A stretch of 64,000 nt of DNA from Pacificimonas sp963710205 (GCA_963710205.1 CAVPZG010000001.1:1-64000), one strand, 5' to 3'. Numbered from the stretch's first letter, positions 17,030 through 25,731 are shown. The notes: generated from the letters alone by a model not told the origin. Numbers and translations: made by a program.

Positions 17030-18266
17030 TCTCGCCACTAGAAAGTTGAAGAATGGATATCTCCTTGTGTCTATTTTTACTATATTTACGCTTTTTAGCG
17101 GGTATTCTTTTAATTCACCCATGGAAACTGTACTGCTTGTCAATTACGAAATCAGGGCGATATGTTTGATCATTCTTGTTCTACTGTCCGTTATACTTGT
17201 AATTTCCGATATTACGCTTATACGATTTCCTCTGATCCTGTTTATTTGTTCATTTCATATCCTCTATACTATGCTAATTGCCATAATATTTCAGAGTCCC
17301 GACACATACATATCGTCCGTTATCAGATGGACCACATATCTACTGATATTCTTGTACTTTTACAGCTCACCGCACTCCGAACGACTATTCCGCTTTATGA
17401 TATTATTGTTCTCTACTGTGCTGATCATTCAATGCACATTCGATATTCTGCTTGAGAGAGGAATTAGCATCAATAACGCAAATAGAATCGGCGCCAGCAT
17501 TGGTAGTGCCATAGGCCTTGCCGGCGCTCTTTTCATCTTGGGTCTATGCACGAGTTATTTACATATCAATACTGGCAAACGGGTTTATCTGCTTTTTTCT
17601 ATACTTTTTGGCGTTCTAATTGTATTTACGGGAACAAGATCTATCTTAGTGGCTTATGCGCTTTTTATTCCATTTTTATATTTTGTTTCAATAGAAAGAT
17701 TTTTGATAAGGGTTTTTTTCTCCATTTTTTATGCCTTTTTGATCGCCTGCTCTGCCTACGTCGTACTATTTTATACAGATGTAGGTGGTCGATTTCTTTT
17801 TGATTCCATAGCTTCGGATTCGTCATCGAGTTTCCGTCTCTTGATTATCGGAACAGTGATTAACGACTTTTCCGGCACCAATCAGATATTGGGCCTCGGC
17901 ATAGGCGGCTTCCCAAGTTGGTTTAAAAGTCGAACTGGACTTTCTGGAATTGCGCCGCATCTCGAGCTGCTGGGCTTATACACCGAGGGAGGCCTTACTG
18001 GAACGGCGCTTTACGTTGTCGGTATGTTGATAACGGCCTGGGTTCTCTATCGCAGGGGCAGGAAAACTGGAAGTTATTCCACAATTTACTGGTTCAGCCT
18101 GATTTGCCTGACATCCTCACAGACCGCCTTGCAACTTTCAAATCCGGCCTACTTCTATCAATTAATGGTCCCTCTATGCGCTGCCCTCGGAATGTCCTTT
18201 CACGTGCTGTCCAAACCTATTGGGCTATCAACACTCGAGCGTGAAAACGCGAGACAAGATAGTTGA
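17022..18266 (+). CDS. Wzy-like O-antigen/capsule polymerase
   Basis: The 414-residue protein has about ten to twelve hydrophobic helices and a large periplasmic loop between residues near 255 and 330. That loop contains GLGIGGFPSWF, then PHLELLGLYTEGGLTG, the pattern of the Wzy_C/O-antigen ligase superfamily (a conserved His before an E-x-G pair). It would polymerise lipid-linked repeat units in the periplasm. Polymerase and WaaL-type ligase are hard to tell apart by sequence; the position next to wzx and wzz favours polymerase. Its final 50 bases overlap the oppositely oriented methyltransferase gene. Confidence 0.75.
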   Translation: MNSLATRKLKNGYLLVSIFTIFTLFSGYSFNSPMETVLLVNYEIRAICLIILVLLSVILVISDITLIRFPLILFICSFHILYTMLIAIIFQSPDTYISSVIRWTTYLLIFLYFYSSPHSERLFRFMILLFSTVLIIQCTFDILLERGISINNANRIGASIGSAIGLAGALFILGLCTSYLHINTGKRVYLLFSILFGVLIVFTGTRSILVAYALFIPFLYFVSIERFLIRVFFSIFYAFLIACSAYVVLFYTDVGGRFLFDSIASDSSSSFRLLIIGTVINDFSGTNQILGLGIGGFPSWFKSRTGLSGIAPHLELLGLYTEGGLTGTALYVVGMLITAWVLYRRGRKTGSYSTIYWFSLICLTSSQTALQLSNPAYFYQLMVPLCAALGMSFHVLSKPIGLSTLERENARQDS

Positions 18267-18939
18267 AAACCGGAGCCATAAAGGGTGGCAACGTTTTACC
18301 GCTCATATTTTCGAAATAGGTATCTGTTACAGTTTCCAAGTTATCGAACGAGGCGCTAAAGATAGCGAGTAGTTCAGCATCCGGGACATAATTCATGTTA
18401 TGCCTAATTTCATGAGAAGCTTCTGCGGCATAGTCCTCCACCGACATATGCTTTCTTCCGTCTTTCACAAGTCCAACACGCCGCCAGAATGCACACCACC
18501 ACCGTGCATTGAAAACGCCTCCAAAGGGAGTGAAATAATGCGCCTCAAATAGCCGTAGCCGCGCTGGGAAAATATGAATGGTAGCGCCACCTGGGCGCAA
18601 AACACGCCTCATTTCAGAGATAGTTTCCTCAGTGTTCAGAACATGCTCGATAACATGATGGCTGAAGATCACGTCAAAGCTATTGTCCTCCCACGGAATG
18701 CGATATGGATTGAAACTCCCATACTTTACAAACGGAGGCGGCGCGTCTTCGCGGACGTCAAATCCATGCACATTAAGGCCTTCATCGCGGAATAAGGTGA
18801 CAAGCTCACCGCGCTGGCAACCGAAATCTAGTATTTTGGCGGTTGCAGGATTCACTCCAGTCTGCATTTCCAGCGTACGAAGCAATCCCGAGACTTTGCC
18901 CTTTAGATACTTGATGTAGTGCAGACGGCTGTGAAGCAT
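18217..18939 (-). CDS. Class I SAM-dependent methyltransferase
   Basis: The 240-residue protein has a Rossmann methyltransferase core: motif I ILDFGCQRGELVTLF, the acidic end of strand 2 (GFDVRED) and FSHHVIEHV before the motif MRRVLRPGG. It probably methylates a sugar or glycolipid of the neighbouring locus, but the acceptor is unknown. It lies three bases after the WecG-like gene and likely shares its transcript. The 3' end overlaps wzy convergently by 50 bases. Confidence 0.82.
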   Translation of the reverse strand: MLHSRLHYIKYLKGKVSGLLRTLEMQTGVNPATAKILDFGCQRGELVTLFRDEGLNVHGFDVREDAPPPFVKYGSFNPYRIPWEDNSFDVIFSHHVIEHVLNTEETISEMRRVLRPGGATIHIFPARLRLFEAHYFTPFGGVFNARWWCAFWRRVGLVKDGRKHMSVEDYAAEASHEIRHNMNYVPDAELLAIFSASFDNLETVTDTYFENMSGKTLPPFMAPVFNYLVSRFHARVLIAQ

Positions 18940-18942
18940 GCT

Positions 18943-19725
18943 CTATTTTCTCCGCCGAAGAAGAACTTCCCTTAGAACCATAGCCATGAAAACGATAAGG
19001 CGTGATTGGCGTCCTAGACGCGCCCATCCGAAATCCTGACTTAGACGAAAGAGCCACTCAAGTCCGTACTCCCGCATCCATAAAGGCGCGCGTCGCACAC
19101 GCCCAGCCATAAAGTCGAGCGCGCCGCCATTTCCGAATGTAAGCTTCGCACCAATGGCCGAACTACGGTCTGCGATCCATTTTTCCTGCCTAGGATTACC
19201 CAAACATACCATAAGAATATCCGGCTTAAAGGCTGATATTCTCTCAGACACTCGGTCCGTCTCAGCAGGGTCGAAAAAGCCGTGGTGGCTTTCAACGACC
19301 GGCTTGCAGCCCAGAACTTCCGCCATTCGTTCGATTGCATGATCCGCAATGCCGGGCTCACCGCCCAAGAAAAACATTGAATATCCGCGCTTTGCGGCCA
19401 ACAACCAAAGCCTTGGGAGAAAATCAGTCCCAGTGATGCGTTCGGGCAAGGGGCTGCTAAGAAGGCGCGCTGCGAGCAAAATGCCAACACCGTCAGCGAC
19501 AACACGATCGCAGCCCGCCAAATATTCAGAGAGAAAGGGGTTATGATTGGCTTCAACAACAAATTCAGGATTGGCCAGTGCAATTCTAAAGACCTTCCCT
19601 GCTGCGATCCATCGATCGCAGTTCTGAATAAGTTCATCCATGGTCGTACGATGAAACATAACATCGCAAATACAAATTCCCTGCACAGCAGCCTGCGCAG
19701 GTTCTCCAGAGAAATTCGCAATCAT
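18943..19725 (-). CDS. WecG/TagA/CpsF-family glycosyltransferase
   Basis: The 260-residue GT26 protein shows the family marks: ALANPEFVVEANHNP, VADGVGI (the catalytic Asp region), FFLGGEPG, CLGNPRQEKWI, and GNGGALDFMAGRVRRAPLW followed by GLEWLFRL. Known members transfer ManNAc or ManNAcA from UDP to a lipid-linked GlcNAc at the inner membrane. That donor is made by a UDP-GlcNAc 2-epimerase, and such a gene, frameshifted, lies 2.3 kb away. Its tail, with RLGRQSRLIVFMAMVLREVLL, is the usual membrane-binding end. It starts the short leftward operon with the methyltransferase. Confidence 0.88.
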   Translation of the reverse strand: MIANFSGEPAQAAVQGICICDVMFHRTTMDELIQNCDRWIAAGKVFRIALANPEFVVEANHNPFLSEYLAGCDRVVADGVGILLAARLLSSPLPERITGTDFLPRLWLLAAKRGYSMFFLGGEPGIADHAIERMAEVLGCKPVVESHHGFFDPAETDRVSERISAFKPDILMVCLGNPRQEKWIADRSSAIGAKLTFGNGGALDFMAGRVRRAPLWMREYGLEWLFRLSQDFGWARLGRQSRLIVFMAMVLREVLLRRRK

Positions 19726-19790
19726 TATATTTCCAACCCATTCTCTGGCCTGGCAGCGGCGAAAATCGCTTCAAGTCAAGATCTTAAAAT

Positions 19791-19866
19791 TGGTGGAGCC
19801 GAGGGGGCTCGAACCCCTGACCTCTACACTGCCAGTGTAGCGCTCTCCCAGCTGAGCTACGGCCCC
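19791..19866 (-). tRNA. tRNA-Ala (anticodon GGC)
   Basis: Read on the minus strand from 19866, the 76 bases fold into a full cloverleaf: acceptor GGGGCCG paired with CGGCTCC, a D-arm, the anticodon stem CTACA/TGTAG with loop CTGGCAG (anticodon GGC), T-arm with GTTCGAG, discriminator A and an encoded CCA at 19793-19791. It reads GCC and GCU alanine codons. Confidence 0.95.
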
Positions 19867-19982
19867 AAACCTTGATTTCCGGGCTGTGTCGTCCAGTCCG
19901 TCGGGAAGGCGGGCACATATCGCCACCAGCCGCCCGTGACAAGTGCAGTGTGGGGACGACAATAGCGCCGTCCCCGTTAACA

Positions 19983-20315
19983 TCAGGTATCCGGCTGGTC
20001 GTCATCACCCTTTGACTTGGCAACTTCCGACAGGTCCTCGTCGCCGCCCAGATCATTCTCGTCGTCGGGGTTGACCTCGGCATCCTCGTCGATGTCCAGA
20101 TCTTCCTCGTCCACTTCGTCGGCGGCCTTTTCCTTGGATGTCTTGGCCGTATCGAAGGGGAGCGGCTGCTTGGCCTTCAATACCGGCTCCGGCTCCCAGG
20201 CATGCGCGCATTCGATGCACGTCACGGGCGAATCCTCGCCAAGGTCATAAAAACGCGTACTGCATTCGGGACAGGTACGCTTCGTACCCAGCTCCAATTT
20301 CGCTGCGGCTGCCAA
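19983..20315 (-). CDS. TIGR02300 family (FYDLN acid) protein
   Basis: This 110-residue protein has an N-terminal zinc-ribbon-like part (KLELGTKRTCPECSTRFYDL, then CIECAHAWEPE) and an acidic, Asp/Glu-rich C-terminal half. The FYDLN-type motif marks the family, which is nearly confined to alphaproteobacteria and has no known function. The start is a TTG at 20315 with GGAGAG seven bases upstream; any upstream start gives an improbable N terminus. It is divergent from aroA; the 156 bases between hold only presumed promoters. Confidence 0.88.
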   Translation of the reverse strand: MAAAAKLELGTKRTCPECSTRFYDLGEDSPVTCIECAHAWEPEPVLKAKQPLPFDTAKTSKEKAADEVDEEDLDIDEDAEVNPDDENDLGGDEDLSEVAKSKGDDDQPDT

Positions 20316-20471
20316 GATCGTCTCTCCGTATAATATGGCGCGAAGGGCGAGCGAATCGCCCACGCGGGTTGCGGCGGGCGCTTGCCACGCCCTATGCGCG
20401 CTGTCAAAGCCCAGCGCGGATTGCCGGTGCCAGATATCGGCGCGGCACGAACAGCTTTCAAGAGGATGGGA

Positions 20472-21827
20472 ATGACCGCTTCGGCAAGGCCGCTTTCGAT
20501 GAATGCCAATGTGCCGCTTTCCGGCAAGGTCCGCGTCCCCGGCGACAAGTCGGTTTCCCATCGCGCGCTCATGCTGGGCGCCCTGGCGGTGGGACAGACG
20601 CGCATTTCCGGGCTGCTGGAAGGCGAGGATGTCCATGCCACCGCCGCCGCGATGAGCGCCATGGGCGCAGTGATCGGACGGGACGGCGAGGACTGGACCG
20701 TTGACGGCGTGGGCGTCGGTGCCTTGCTGGAGCCAGAACGGGCGCTCGACCTCGGCAATAGCGGCACGTCGGCCCGGTTGCTTATGGGGCTGCTGTCCAG
20801 CCATCCCGTAACGGCGACCTTTATCGGGGACTCGTCGCTGCAGAAACGTCCGATGGGCCGGGTTATCGATCCGCTCAGCCAGATCGGTGCGCAGTTCGCT
20901 TCACGCGGCGGCCGGTTGCCATTGACCATGACGGGCGCATGGCAGCCGCTGCCGATTGATTACACGCTTCCCGTGGCCTCCGCACAGGTGAAGTCGGCAG
21001 TGTTGCTGGCGGGGCTCAACACGCCGGGCGACATGATCGTGCGAGAGCCTGTCGTGACACGCGACCATTCCGAACGGATGCTGCGGGCATTTGGCGCGGA
21101 CCTGACGGTGGTACAGCACAGCACGGGAAAGGTCATTCGCCTGCGCGGACAGGCAGACCTCAAACCCCAGACCATCGCGGTTCCCGGCGACATCTCGTCG
21201 TCCGCCTTTCCTCTGGTTGCGGGTCTGATCGTTCCCGATAGCGATGTCACCGTCACAGGCGTCGGTCTCAATCCAACCCGGACAGGTCTGATCGCCGCCT
21301 TGCGGGCGATCGGGGCGGAGATCGATGTGCAGCCCGGACCGGATGCGGGCGACGAGCCGACCGGTGATATCCATGTCCGGGCTTCGCGGGGCCTGACCGG
21401 CGCGGTCATGGACCCTGCGCTCGCGCCCCTGATGATCGATGAATATCCCGCGCTCATGGTGGCCGCCGCCTTTGCCAGCGGCACGACCGAAATGCGCGGT
21501 CTGGAGGAATTGCGCGTCAAGGAATCCGACCGGCTGGCGGTCATGGCAGAGGGCCTGGCGGCGTGCGGCGTCCCCGTAAAGCTGCTGGACGATGGCATCG
21601 TCATCACGGGTAGCGGTGGCAGACCCGTGCCCGGCGGCGCGACGATTGCCAGTCATCTGGATCATCGCATCGCCATGAGCTTTGCCGTGCTGGGGCTGAA
21701 TGCGGAAAGACCCGTCATCGTCGACGATTTCCGCCCTGTTGAGACGAGTTTCCCCGGTTTCGTGAAACTGATGGCCTCGCTTGGCGCGTCAGAGAACCAG
21801 TGTGAAGAAGAAGCTGGTCGCCCCTAG
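20472..21827 (+). CDS. aroA: 3-phosphoshikimate 1-carboxyvinyltransferase (EPSP synthase), class II-like
   Basis: AroA joins shikimate 3-phosphate and phosphoenolpyruvate in the chorismate pathway. The 451-residue enzyme resembles class II EPSP synthases: VPGDKSVSHRALMLG, LLEGEDVHATAAAM, KRPMGRVIDPL, SAQVKSAVLLAGLNTPG, EELRVKESDRL and SHLDHRIAMSFAVLGL. In the phosphoenolpyruvate-site loop it has LGNSGTSAR, with Gly where the glyphosate-tolerant CP4 enzyme has Ala100. The ATG at 20472 follows GAGGATGGG; the open frame extends 90 bases upstream. The 3' end overlaps a small minus-strand gene. Confidence 0.95.
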   Translation: MTASARPLSMNANVPLSGKVRVPGDKSVSHRALMLGALAVGQTRISGLLEGEDVHATAAAMSAMGAVIGRDGEDWTVDGVGVGALLEPERALDLGNSGTSARLLMGLLSSHPVTATFIGDSSLQKRPMGRVIDPLSQIGAQFASRGGRLPLTMTGAWQPLPIDYTLPVASAQVKSAVLLAGLNTPGDMIVREPVVTRDHSERMLRAFGADLTVVQHSTGKVIRLRGQADLKPQTIAVPGDISSSAFPLVAGLIVPDSDVTVTGVGLNPTRTGLIAALRAIGAEIDVQPGPDAGDEPTGDIHVRASRGLTGAVMDPALAPLMIDEYPALMVAAAFASGTTEMRGLEELRVKESDRLAVMAEGLAACGVPVKLLDDGIVITGSGGRPVPGGATIASHLDHRIAMSFAVLGLNAERPVIVDDFRPVETSFPGFVKLMASLGASENQCEEEAGRP

Positions 21828-21926
21828 CGTCGCGAGGATGAAGAACCGCAGGTCCGACGTTCGTGCCGCCGGGATTGCGGCAGCGCGCTGACCGAAATTC
21901 GCTTTTTCATGGCGATAGGCAAACAT
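21789..21926 (-). CDS. Small single-pass membrane protein, 45 residues
   Basis: I do not recognise a family. The frame reads a polar start (MFAYRHEKANFGQRAAA) followed by one hydrophobic helix (LRFFILATLGATSFFFTLVL) that ends at the stop. AGGGAG lies nine bases before the ATG, a proper ribosome site. It overlaps the aroA 3' end by 39 bases on the opposite strand. The N-out-of-membrane polar start plus C-terminal anchor suggests a real small membrane protein rather than a chance antisense frame, but it could be the latter. Confidence 0.5.
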   Translation of the reverse strand: MFAYRHEKANFGQRAAAIPAARTSDLRFFILATLGATSFFFTLVL

Positions 21927-22019
21927 GTCTTCCGGCTCCCTGTGCGGCTTCCGAGAAAGTCTTAACAAAGTGTAAACGCCGCGTCAGCGCAAAATGTTGG
22001 TTAACGGCGCGAAGTTTTT

Positions 22020-23079
22020 TCAGCGCATCAGAATGTCGGCGATCCGGTCCGCCGCATTGCCATCGCCAAAGGCCTGTGAGGGCACGCGCCTGGTCCGACA
22101 GGCCAGCAATGTTTCTGCCGCCCTGACAATTCCGTCCTCGTCCGTCCCGGCCAGGATTGCCCGCCGACCCAACATCGCCTCGGGGCGTTCGGTCAGCTTT
22201 CGAACGCAGACCAGAGGCGTTCCGAGCGCGGCTGCCTCCTCCTGTATGCCGCCCGAATCGGTTACGATCAGCGCCGCGCGCGCCACGAGCGGCAGGAAGT
22301 CCGAGTAAGGGACGGGACTGACAGTCTCGACCCTGCTGTTCTGTCCAAGGGCGGACAAATCCACGGCCGTCGTCCGCGGATGCACAGGATAGATCAGCTG
22401 GACGCCCGCATCGTCGGCGATCCGGCTGGCTGCGCGCAATATGGCCGCCATGCCGCACCCCTGCGGCCTCTCGCCTGTGTGCCGTCAGGATGACGAGACG
22501 CCGCTTCGGATCGACACCCGGGACCGAAGCCGTGCCGCCTGGCGTAAGCATGAGCCTGACGGCATCGACGACCGTGTTGCCGGTAACATGGATCTGCGAC
22601 GCGCGGATGCCCTCCGCCAGCAGGGCATCCCGCGCGCGGATCGTTGGCGCGAAATGCAGCATGGCCAGACGGGCGATCGCCGTGCGGACATGTTCTTCGG
22701 GAAAGGGATTCATCACGTCGCCGCTGCGCAGTCCGGCTTCGACATGGTGAAGGGCAACCCCCTCGACCGACGCGGCAACCGCGCCGATCATCGCACTCAT
22801 CGTATCCCCCTGAACCAGGACGGCGTCAGGCCCCAGATCACGGATGTGCGCCTGCAGTTCGGGCAGCAGGGATCGCCAGGCCGTCCCGCCCGTCAGCTGA
22901 CGATCGGGCGTGATGCCAAAGGCGGAAAGCGTTGGCGGCAGCAGGTCGGGATGCTGCCCGGTCGCGCAGACATGAACCTGCGCCCCCCGTCTGCGCAGGC
23001 TGAAAATGACCGGTGCGAGCTTTATGGCTTCGGGGCGCGTGCCGATTACGATCAGAAATGTCCGCACGCTGGTTTTCAC
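22020..23079 (-). pseudogene. wecB: UDP-GlcNAc 2-epimerase (WecB-like), frameshifted
   Basis: The first part, read from a GTG at 23079 or 23067, shows VIGTRPEAIKLAPVIF, VQGDT, HHVEAGLRSGD, TGNTVVDAV and ILTAHRREA. The match then breaks, and the rest of the enzyme continues in another frame from about 22460 to 22020: MAAILRAASRIA, YPVHPRTTAVD, VTDSGGIQEEAAALGTP and KLTERPEA. Removing one base from the four-C run at 22458-22461 (GGGG in the gene) restores a 352-residue reading frame. The enzyme would make UDP-ManNAc, the usual donor for WecG/TagA enzymes such as that at 18943. It may be truly broken, phase-variable, or a sequencing error. Confidence 0.82.
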
Positions 23080-23119
23080 TCTCGAACTTGAAGCCGCTGG
23101 CGCGTCCGCGTAGGCGCAG

Positions 23120-23764
23120 ATGGATGTCTCGCCAAGCCCAAAGCCGCCGTTCGTGATCATTGCCGTCGATGGCCCGGCGGCGTCCGGGAAGGGCACGATC
23201 GCCAGGGCGCTGGCGCGTCACTATGGTCTGCCGCACCTGGACACGGGGCTGCTTTATCGCGCCGTCGGCGTTGCGATGAGGCGGGCTGACCTTGATCCCG
23301 CGGACGCTGACGCCGCTGCGGACATCGCGGGACGTTTTCCGGATGACCTGCTGCAGGATGCCGACCTGCGGTCACGCGACGCCGGAAATCTGGCGTCCAT
23401 CGTCTCCGCGCATCCCGGTGTCCGCGCCGCGCTGCTCGCCCGCCAGCGCAGCTTCGCCGCCCGGTCCGGGGGCGCGGTCCTCGACGGCCGCGACATCGGC
23501 ACGGTGATCGCCCCCAATGCCGATGCGAAGCTGTATGTGACCGCCGATGTTAGGGAACGCGCACGGCGCCGTGCGCGTGAGCTGGCGGGCGTGGATGTAG
23601 CCGTTATCGAGGCGGACCTGATCGCCCGCGATGAACGCGACACCGCACGCGCCGCCGCGCCGCTCGCGATTGCCAGCGATGCCTTTGTTCTCGATACAAC
23701 CTGCCTTGGCGTAGAGGAGGCGATCGACGCGGCGCTGAAGGCCGTCGAGGCCGCGCGGGCCTGA
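23120..23764 (+). CDS. cmk: Cytidylate kinase
   Basis: Cmk phosphorylates CMP and dCMP with ATP. The 214-residue protein has the P-loop AVDGPAASGKGTIA, DTGLLYRAVG, and the LDGRDIGTVIAPNADAKLYVTA motif typical of bacterial CMP kinases. It precedes rpsA, the usual order in proteobacteria, and is divergent from the 2-epimerase gene. CMP released by pseudaminic acid transfer would also be recycled by this enzyme. Confidence 0.96.
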   Translation: MDVSPSPKPPFVIIAVDGPAASGKGTIARALARHYGLPHLDTGLLYRAVGVAMRRADLDPADADAAADIAGRFPDDLLQDADLRSRDAGNLASIVSAHPGVRAALLARQRSFAARSGGAVLDGRDIGTVIAPNADAKLYVTADVRERARRRARELAGVDVAVIEADLIARDERDTARAAAPLAIASDAFVLDTTCLGVEEAIDAALKAVEAARA

Positions 23765-23995
23765 TTGGCAATAATCTTGCGTTTCGAGTCATTTCCGCCT
23801 AAGGCATTTCTGTCTTTCTTGTGGCTGTTGGCCGCTGGACAGACATCAGCCTCATTGTCAGCGGGCGGCGGGTCACACCCGGGACCGTCCGCTTTGGCTA
23901 TGGGCTGAGGGATCAACGACAGGGGCAATTCCGCTCCAGACCACCGGAGCCAACCGGTCGGCATGAAAAGACATATACAAGGATTTACATAGTTT

Positions 23996-25711
23996 ATGGC
24001 TACAGCAGCTCAGCCCACCCGTGACGATTTCGCCTCCATGCTCGAAGAGAGCCTTGGCGGCGGCGAGACCTTTGAGGGCCGCGTCGTAAAGGGCACCGTT
24101 ACCGCAATCGAAAATGACATGGCCATCGTCGATGTCGGCCTGAAATCCGAAGGCCGCATCGCCCTTCGCGAATTCGCCGCTCCGGGCCAGAAGGCTGACC
24201 TCAGTGTCGGCGACGAAGTCGAAGTCTATGTCGACCGCGTCGAGAACGCGCATGGCGAGGCCATGCTCTCACGCGATCGCGCCCGCCGCGAGGCCGCCTG
24301 GGACCGCCTTGAGAATGAGTTTGGCGAGGAAGCCCGTGTCGAGGGAACCATTTTTGGACGCGTCAAGGGTGGCTTTACCGTCGATCTTGGGGGTGCCGTG
24401 GCCTTCCTGCCCGGCAGCCAGGTCGACGTTCGTCCCGTACGCGACGTCGGCCCCCTGATGGGCATGCCGCAGCCATTCCAGATCCTGAAGATGGACCGCA
24501 AGCGCGGCAACATCGTCGTGTCGCGCCGCGCCATCCTGGAAGAAACGCGGATGGAGCAGCGCTCCGACCTTATCCAGAACCTGACCGAGGGTCAGGTCGT
24601 CGAGGGCGATGTGAAGAACATCACCGACTATGGTGCCTTTGTGGACCTGGGCGGTATCGACGGCCTGCTGCACGTGACCGACATGAGCTACAAGCGCGTC
24701 GGCCACCCGTCCGAGATCGTCAATATCGGCGACAAGGTGAAGGTGCAGATCGTACGCATCAACCGCGAGACGCAGCGCATTTCGCTGGGCATGAAGCAGC
24801 TGGAGTCGGACCCCTGGGACGGCGTCGCAGAGAAATATGCCGTCGATCAGAAGGCCACGGGCCGCGTCACCAACATCACCGACTATGGTGCGTTCGTGGA
24901 ACTGGAAGACGGCATCGAAGGCCTCGTCCATGTTTCCGAAATGTCATGGACAAAGAAGAACGTGCACCCCGGCAAAATCGTTTCGACAAGCCAGGAAGTC
25001 GATGTCGTGGTCATCGAGGTGGACGAAGAGAAGCGCCGTATCTCGCTGGGCCTCAAGCAGGCCATTTCGAATCCCTGGGAAGATTTCGCCGAAAAGCATC
25101 CGGTGGGCTCGATCGTCGAGGGTGAAGTCAAGAACACGACCGAATTCGGCCTGTTCGTCGGTCTCGACGGCGATGTCGACGGCATGGTCCACATGTCGGA
25201 CATCGCATGGGGCGTGAACGGCGAAGAAGCGCTCGACATGCATCACAAGGGCGAGACGGTCAAAGCCGTCGTCCTTGACGTTGACGCCGAGAAAGAACGC
25301 ATCTCGCTTGGCATCAAGCAGATGGATCAGGCGGCCGAAGGCGCGGAAAGCGTCGCCGTGGCATCCAGCGTCAAGAAAGGCGACGTCATCACCGGCGAAG
25401 TCGTCGATGTTCGCGATGGCGGCGTCGAGGTATCCATCGAAGGCGGCGCGACGACCGGCTTCATCCGCCGTTCGGACCTGTCGCGCGACCGCGACGAGCA
25501 GCGCCCCGAGCGCTGGCAGGTCGGCCAGAAGGTCGATGCGCTGGTCACCGGCTTCGACCGTTCCAAGAAGCCGAACCTCAGCATCAAGGCGCTGCAGATC
25601 ACCGAGGAAAAGGAGGCCGTCAAGCAATATGGTTCTTCCGACAGCGGTGCGTCTCTCGGCGATATTCTTGGCGAAGCGCTAGGCAAGGGCAAGGACAGCG
25701 ACAAATCCTGA
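23996..25711 (+). CDS. rpsA: 30S ribosomal protein S1
   Basis: The 571-residue protein has six S1/OB-fold repeats, seen from recurring patterns such as ITDYGAFVDLGGIDGLLHV, ITDYGAFVELEDGIEGLVHV and TTEFGLFVGLDGDVDGMVHM, each followed by a RISLG or RISLGLKQ strand. S1 binds mRNA leaders on the 30S subunit. A 231-base leader separates it from cmk; I see no other gene there, and S1 leaders often carry autoregulatory sites, which I could not define. Confidence 0.97.
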   Translation: MATAAQPTRDDFASMLEESLGGGETFEGRVVKGTVTAIENDMAIVDVGLKSEGRIALREFAAPGQKADLSVGDEVEVYVDRVENAHGEAMLSRDRARREAAWDRLENEFGEEARVEGTIFGRVKGGFTVDLGGAVAFLPGSQVDVRPVRDVGPLMGMPQPFQILKMDRKRGNIVVSRRAILEETRMEQRSDLIQNLTEGQVVEGDVKNITDYGAFVDLGGIDGLLHVTDMSYKRVGHPSEIVNIGDKVKVQIVRINRETQRISLGMKQLESDPWDGVAEKYAVDQKATGRVTNITDYGAFVELEDGIEGLVHVSEMSWTKKNVHPGKIVSTSQEVDVVVIEVDEEKRRISLGLKQAISNPWEDFAEKHPVGSIVEGEVKNTTEFGLFVGLDGDVDGMVHMSDIAWGVNGEEALDMHHKGETVKAVVLDVDAEKERISLGIKQMDQAAEGAESVAVASSVKKGDVITGEVVDVRDGGVEVSIEGGATTGFIRRSDLSRDRDEQRPERWQVGQKVDALVTGFDRSKKPNLSIKALQITEEKEAVKQYGSSDSGASLGDILGEALGKGKDSDKS

Positions 25712-25731
25712 GCCAGACGCAAAAGATATGA

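Larger units (their letters stand above)
14638..18266. other. AT-rich block of the glycan locus (wzx, transferase, wzy)
   Basis: By eye these 3.6 kb are distinctly richer in A and T than the flanking genes, with many TTT and ATA codons and runs such as those at 14880-15010 and 17040-17460. The shift starts at the pseI end and stops at the end of wzy. Low GC in flippase and polymerase genes is usual in exchangeable polysaccharide loci and suggests transfer of this block. I counted no exact GC value. Confidence 0.6.

Noticed and set aside
19791..19866. tRNA-Ala as attachment site of a glycan island
   Set aside because: The tRNA borders the locus, but I found no duplicated tRNA 3' end near the left border (6.2-7.9 kb) and no integrase.
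23821..24024. Small plus-strand frame in the rpsA leader
   Set aside because: No ribosome site, no motif, and it runs into the rpsA start in another frame.
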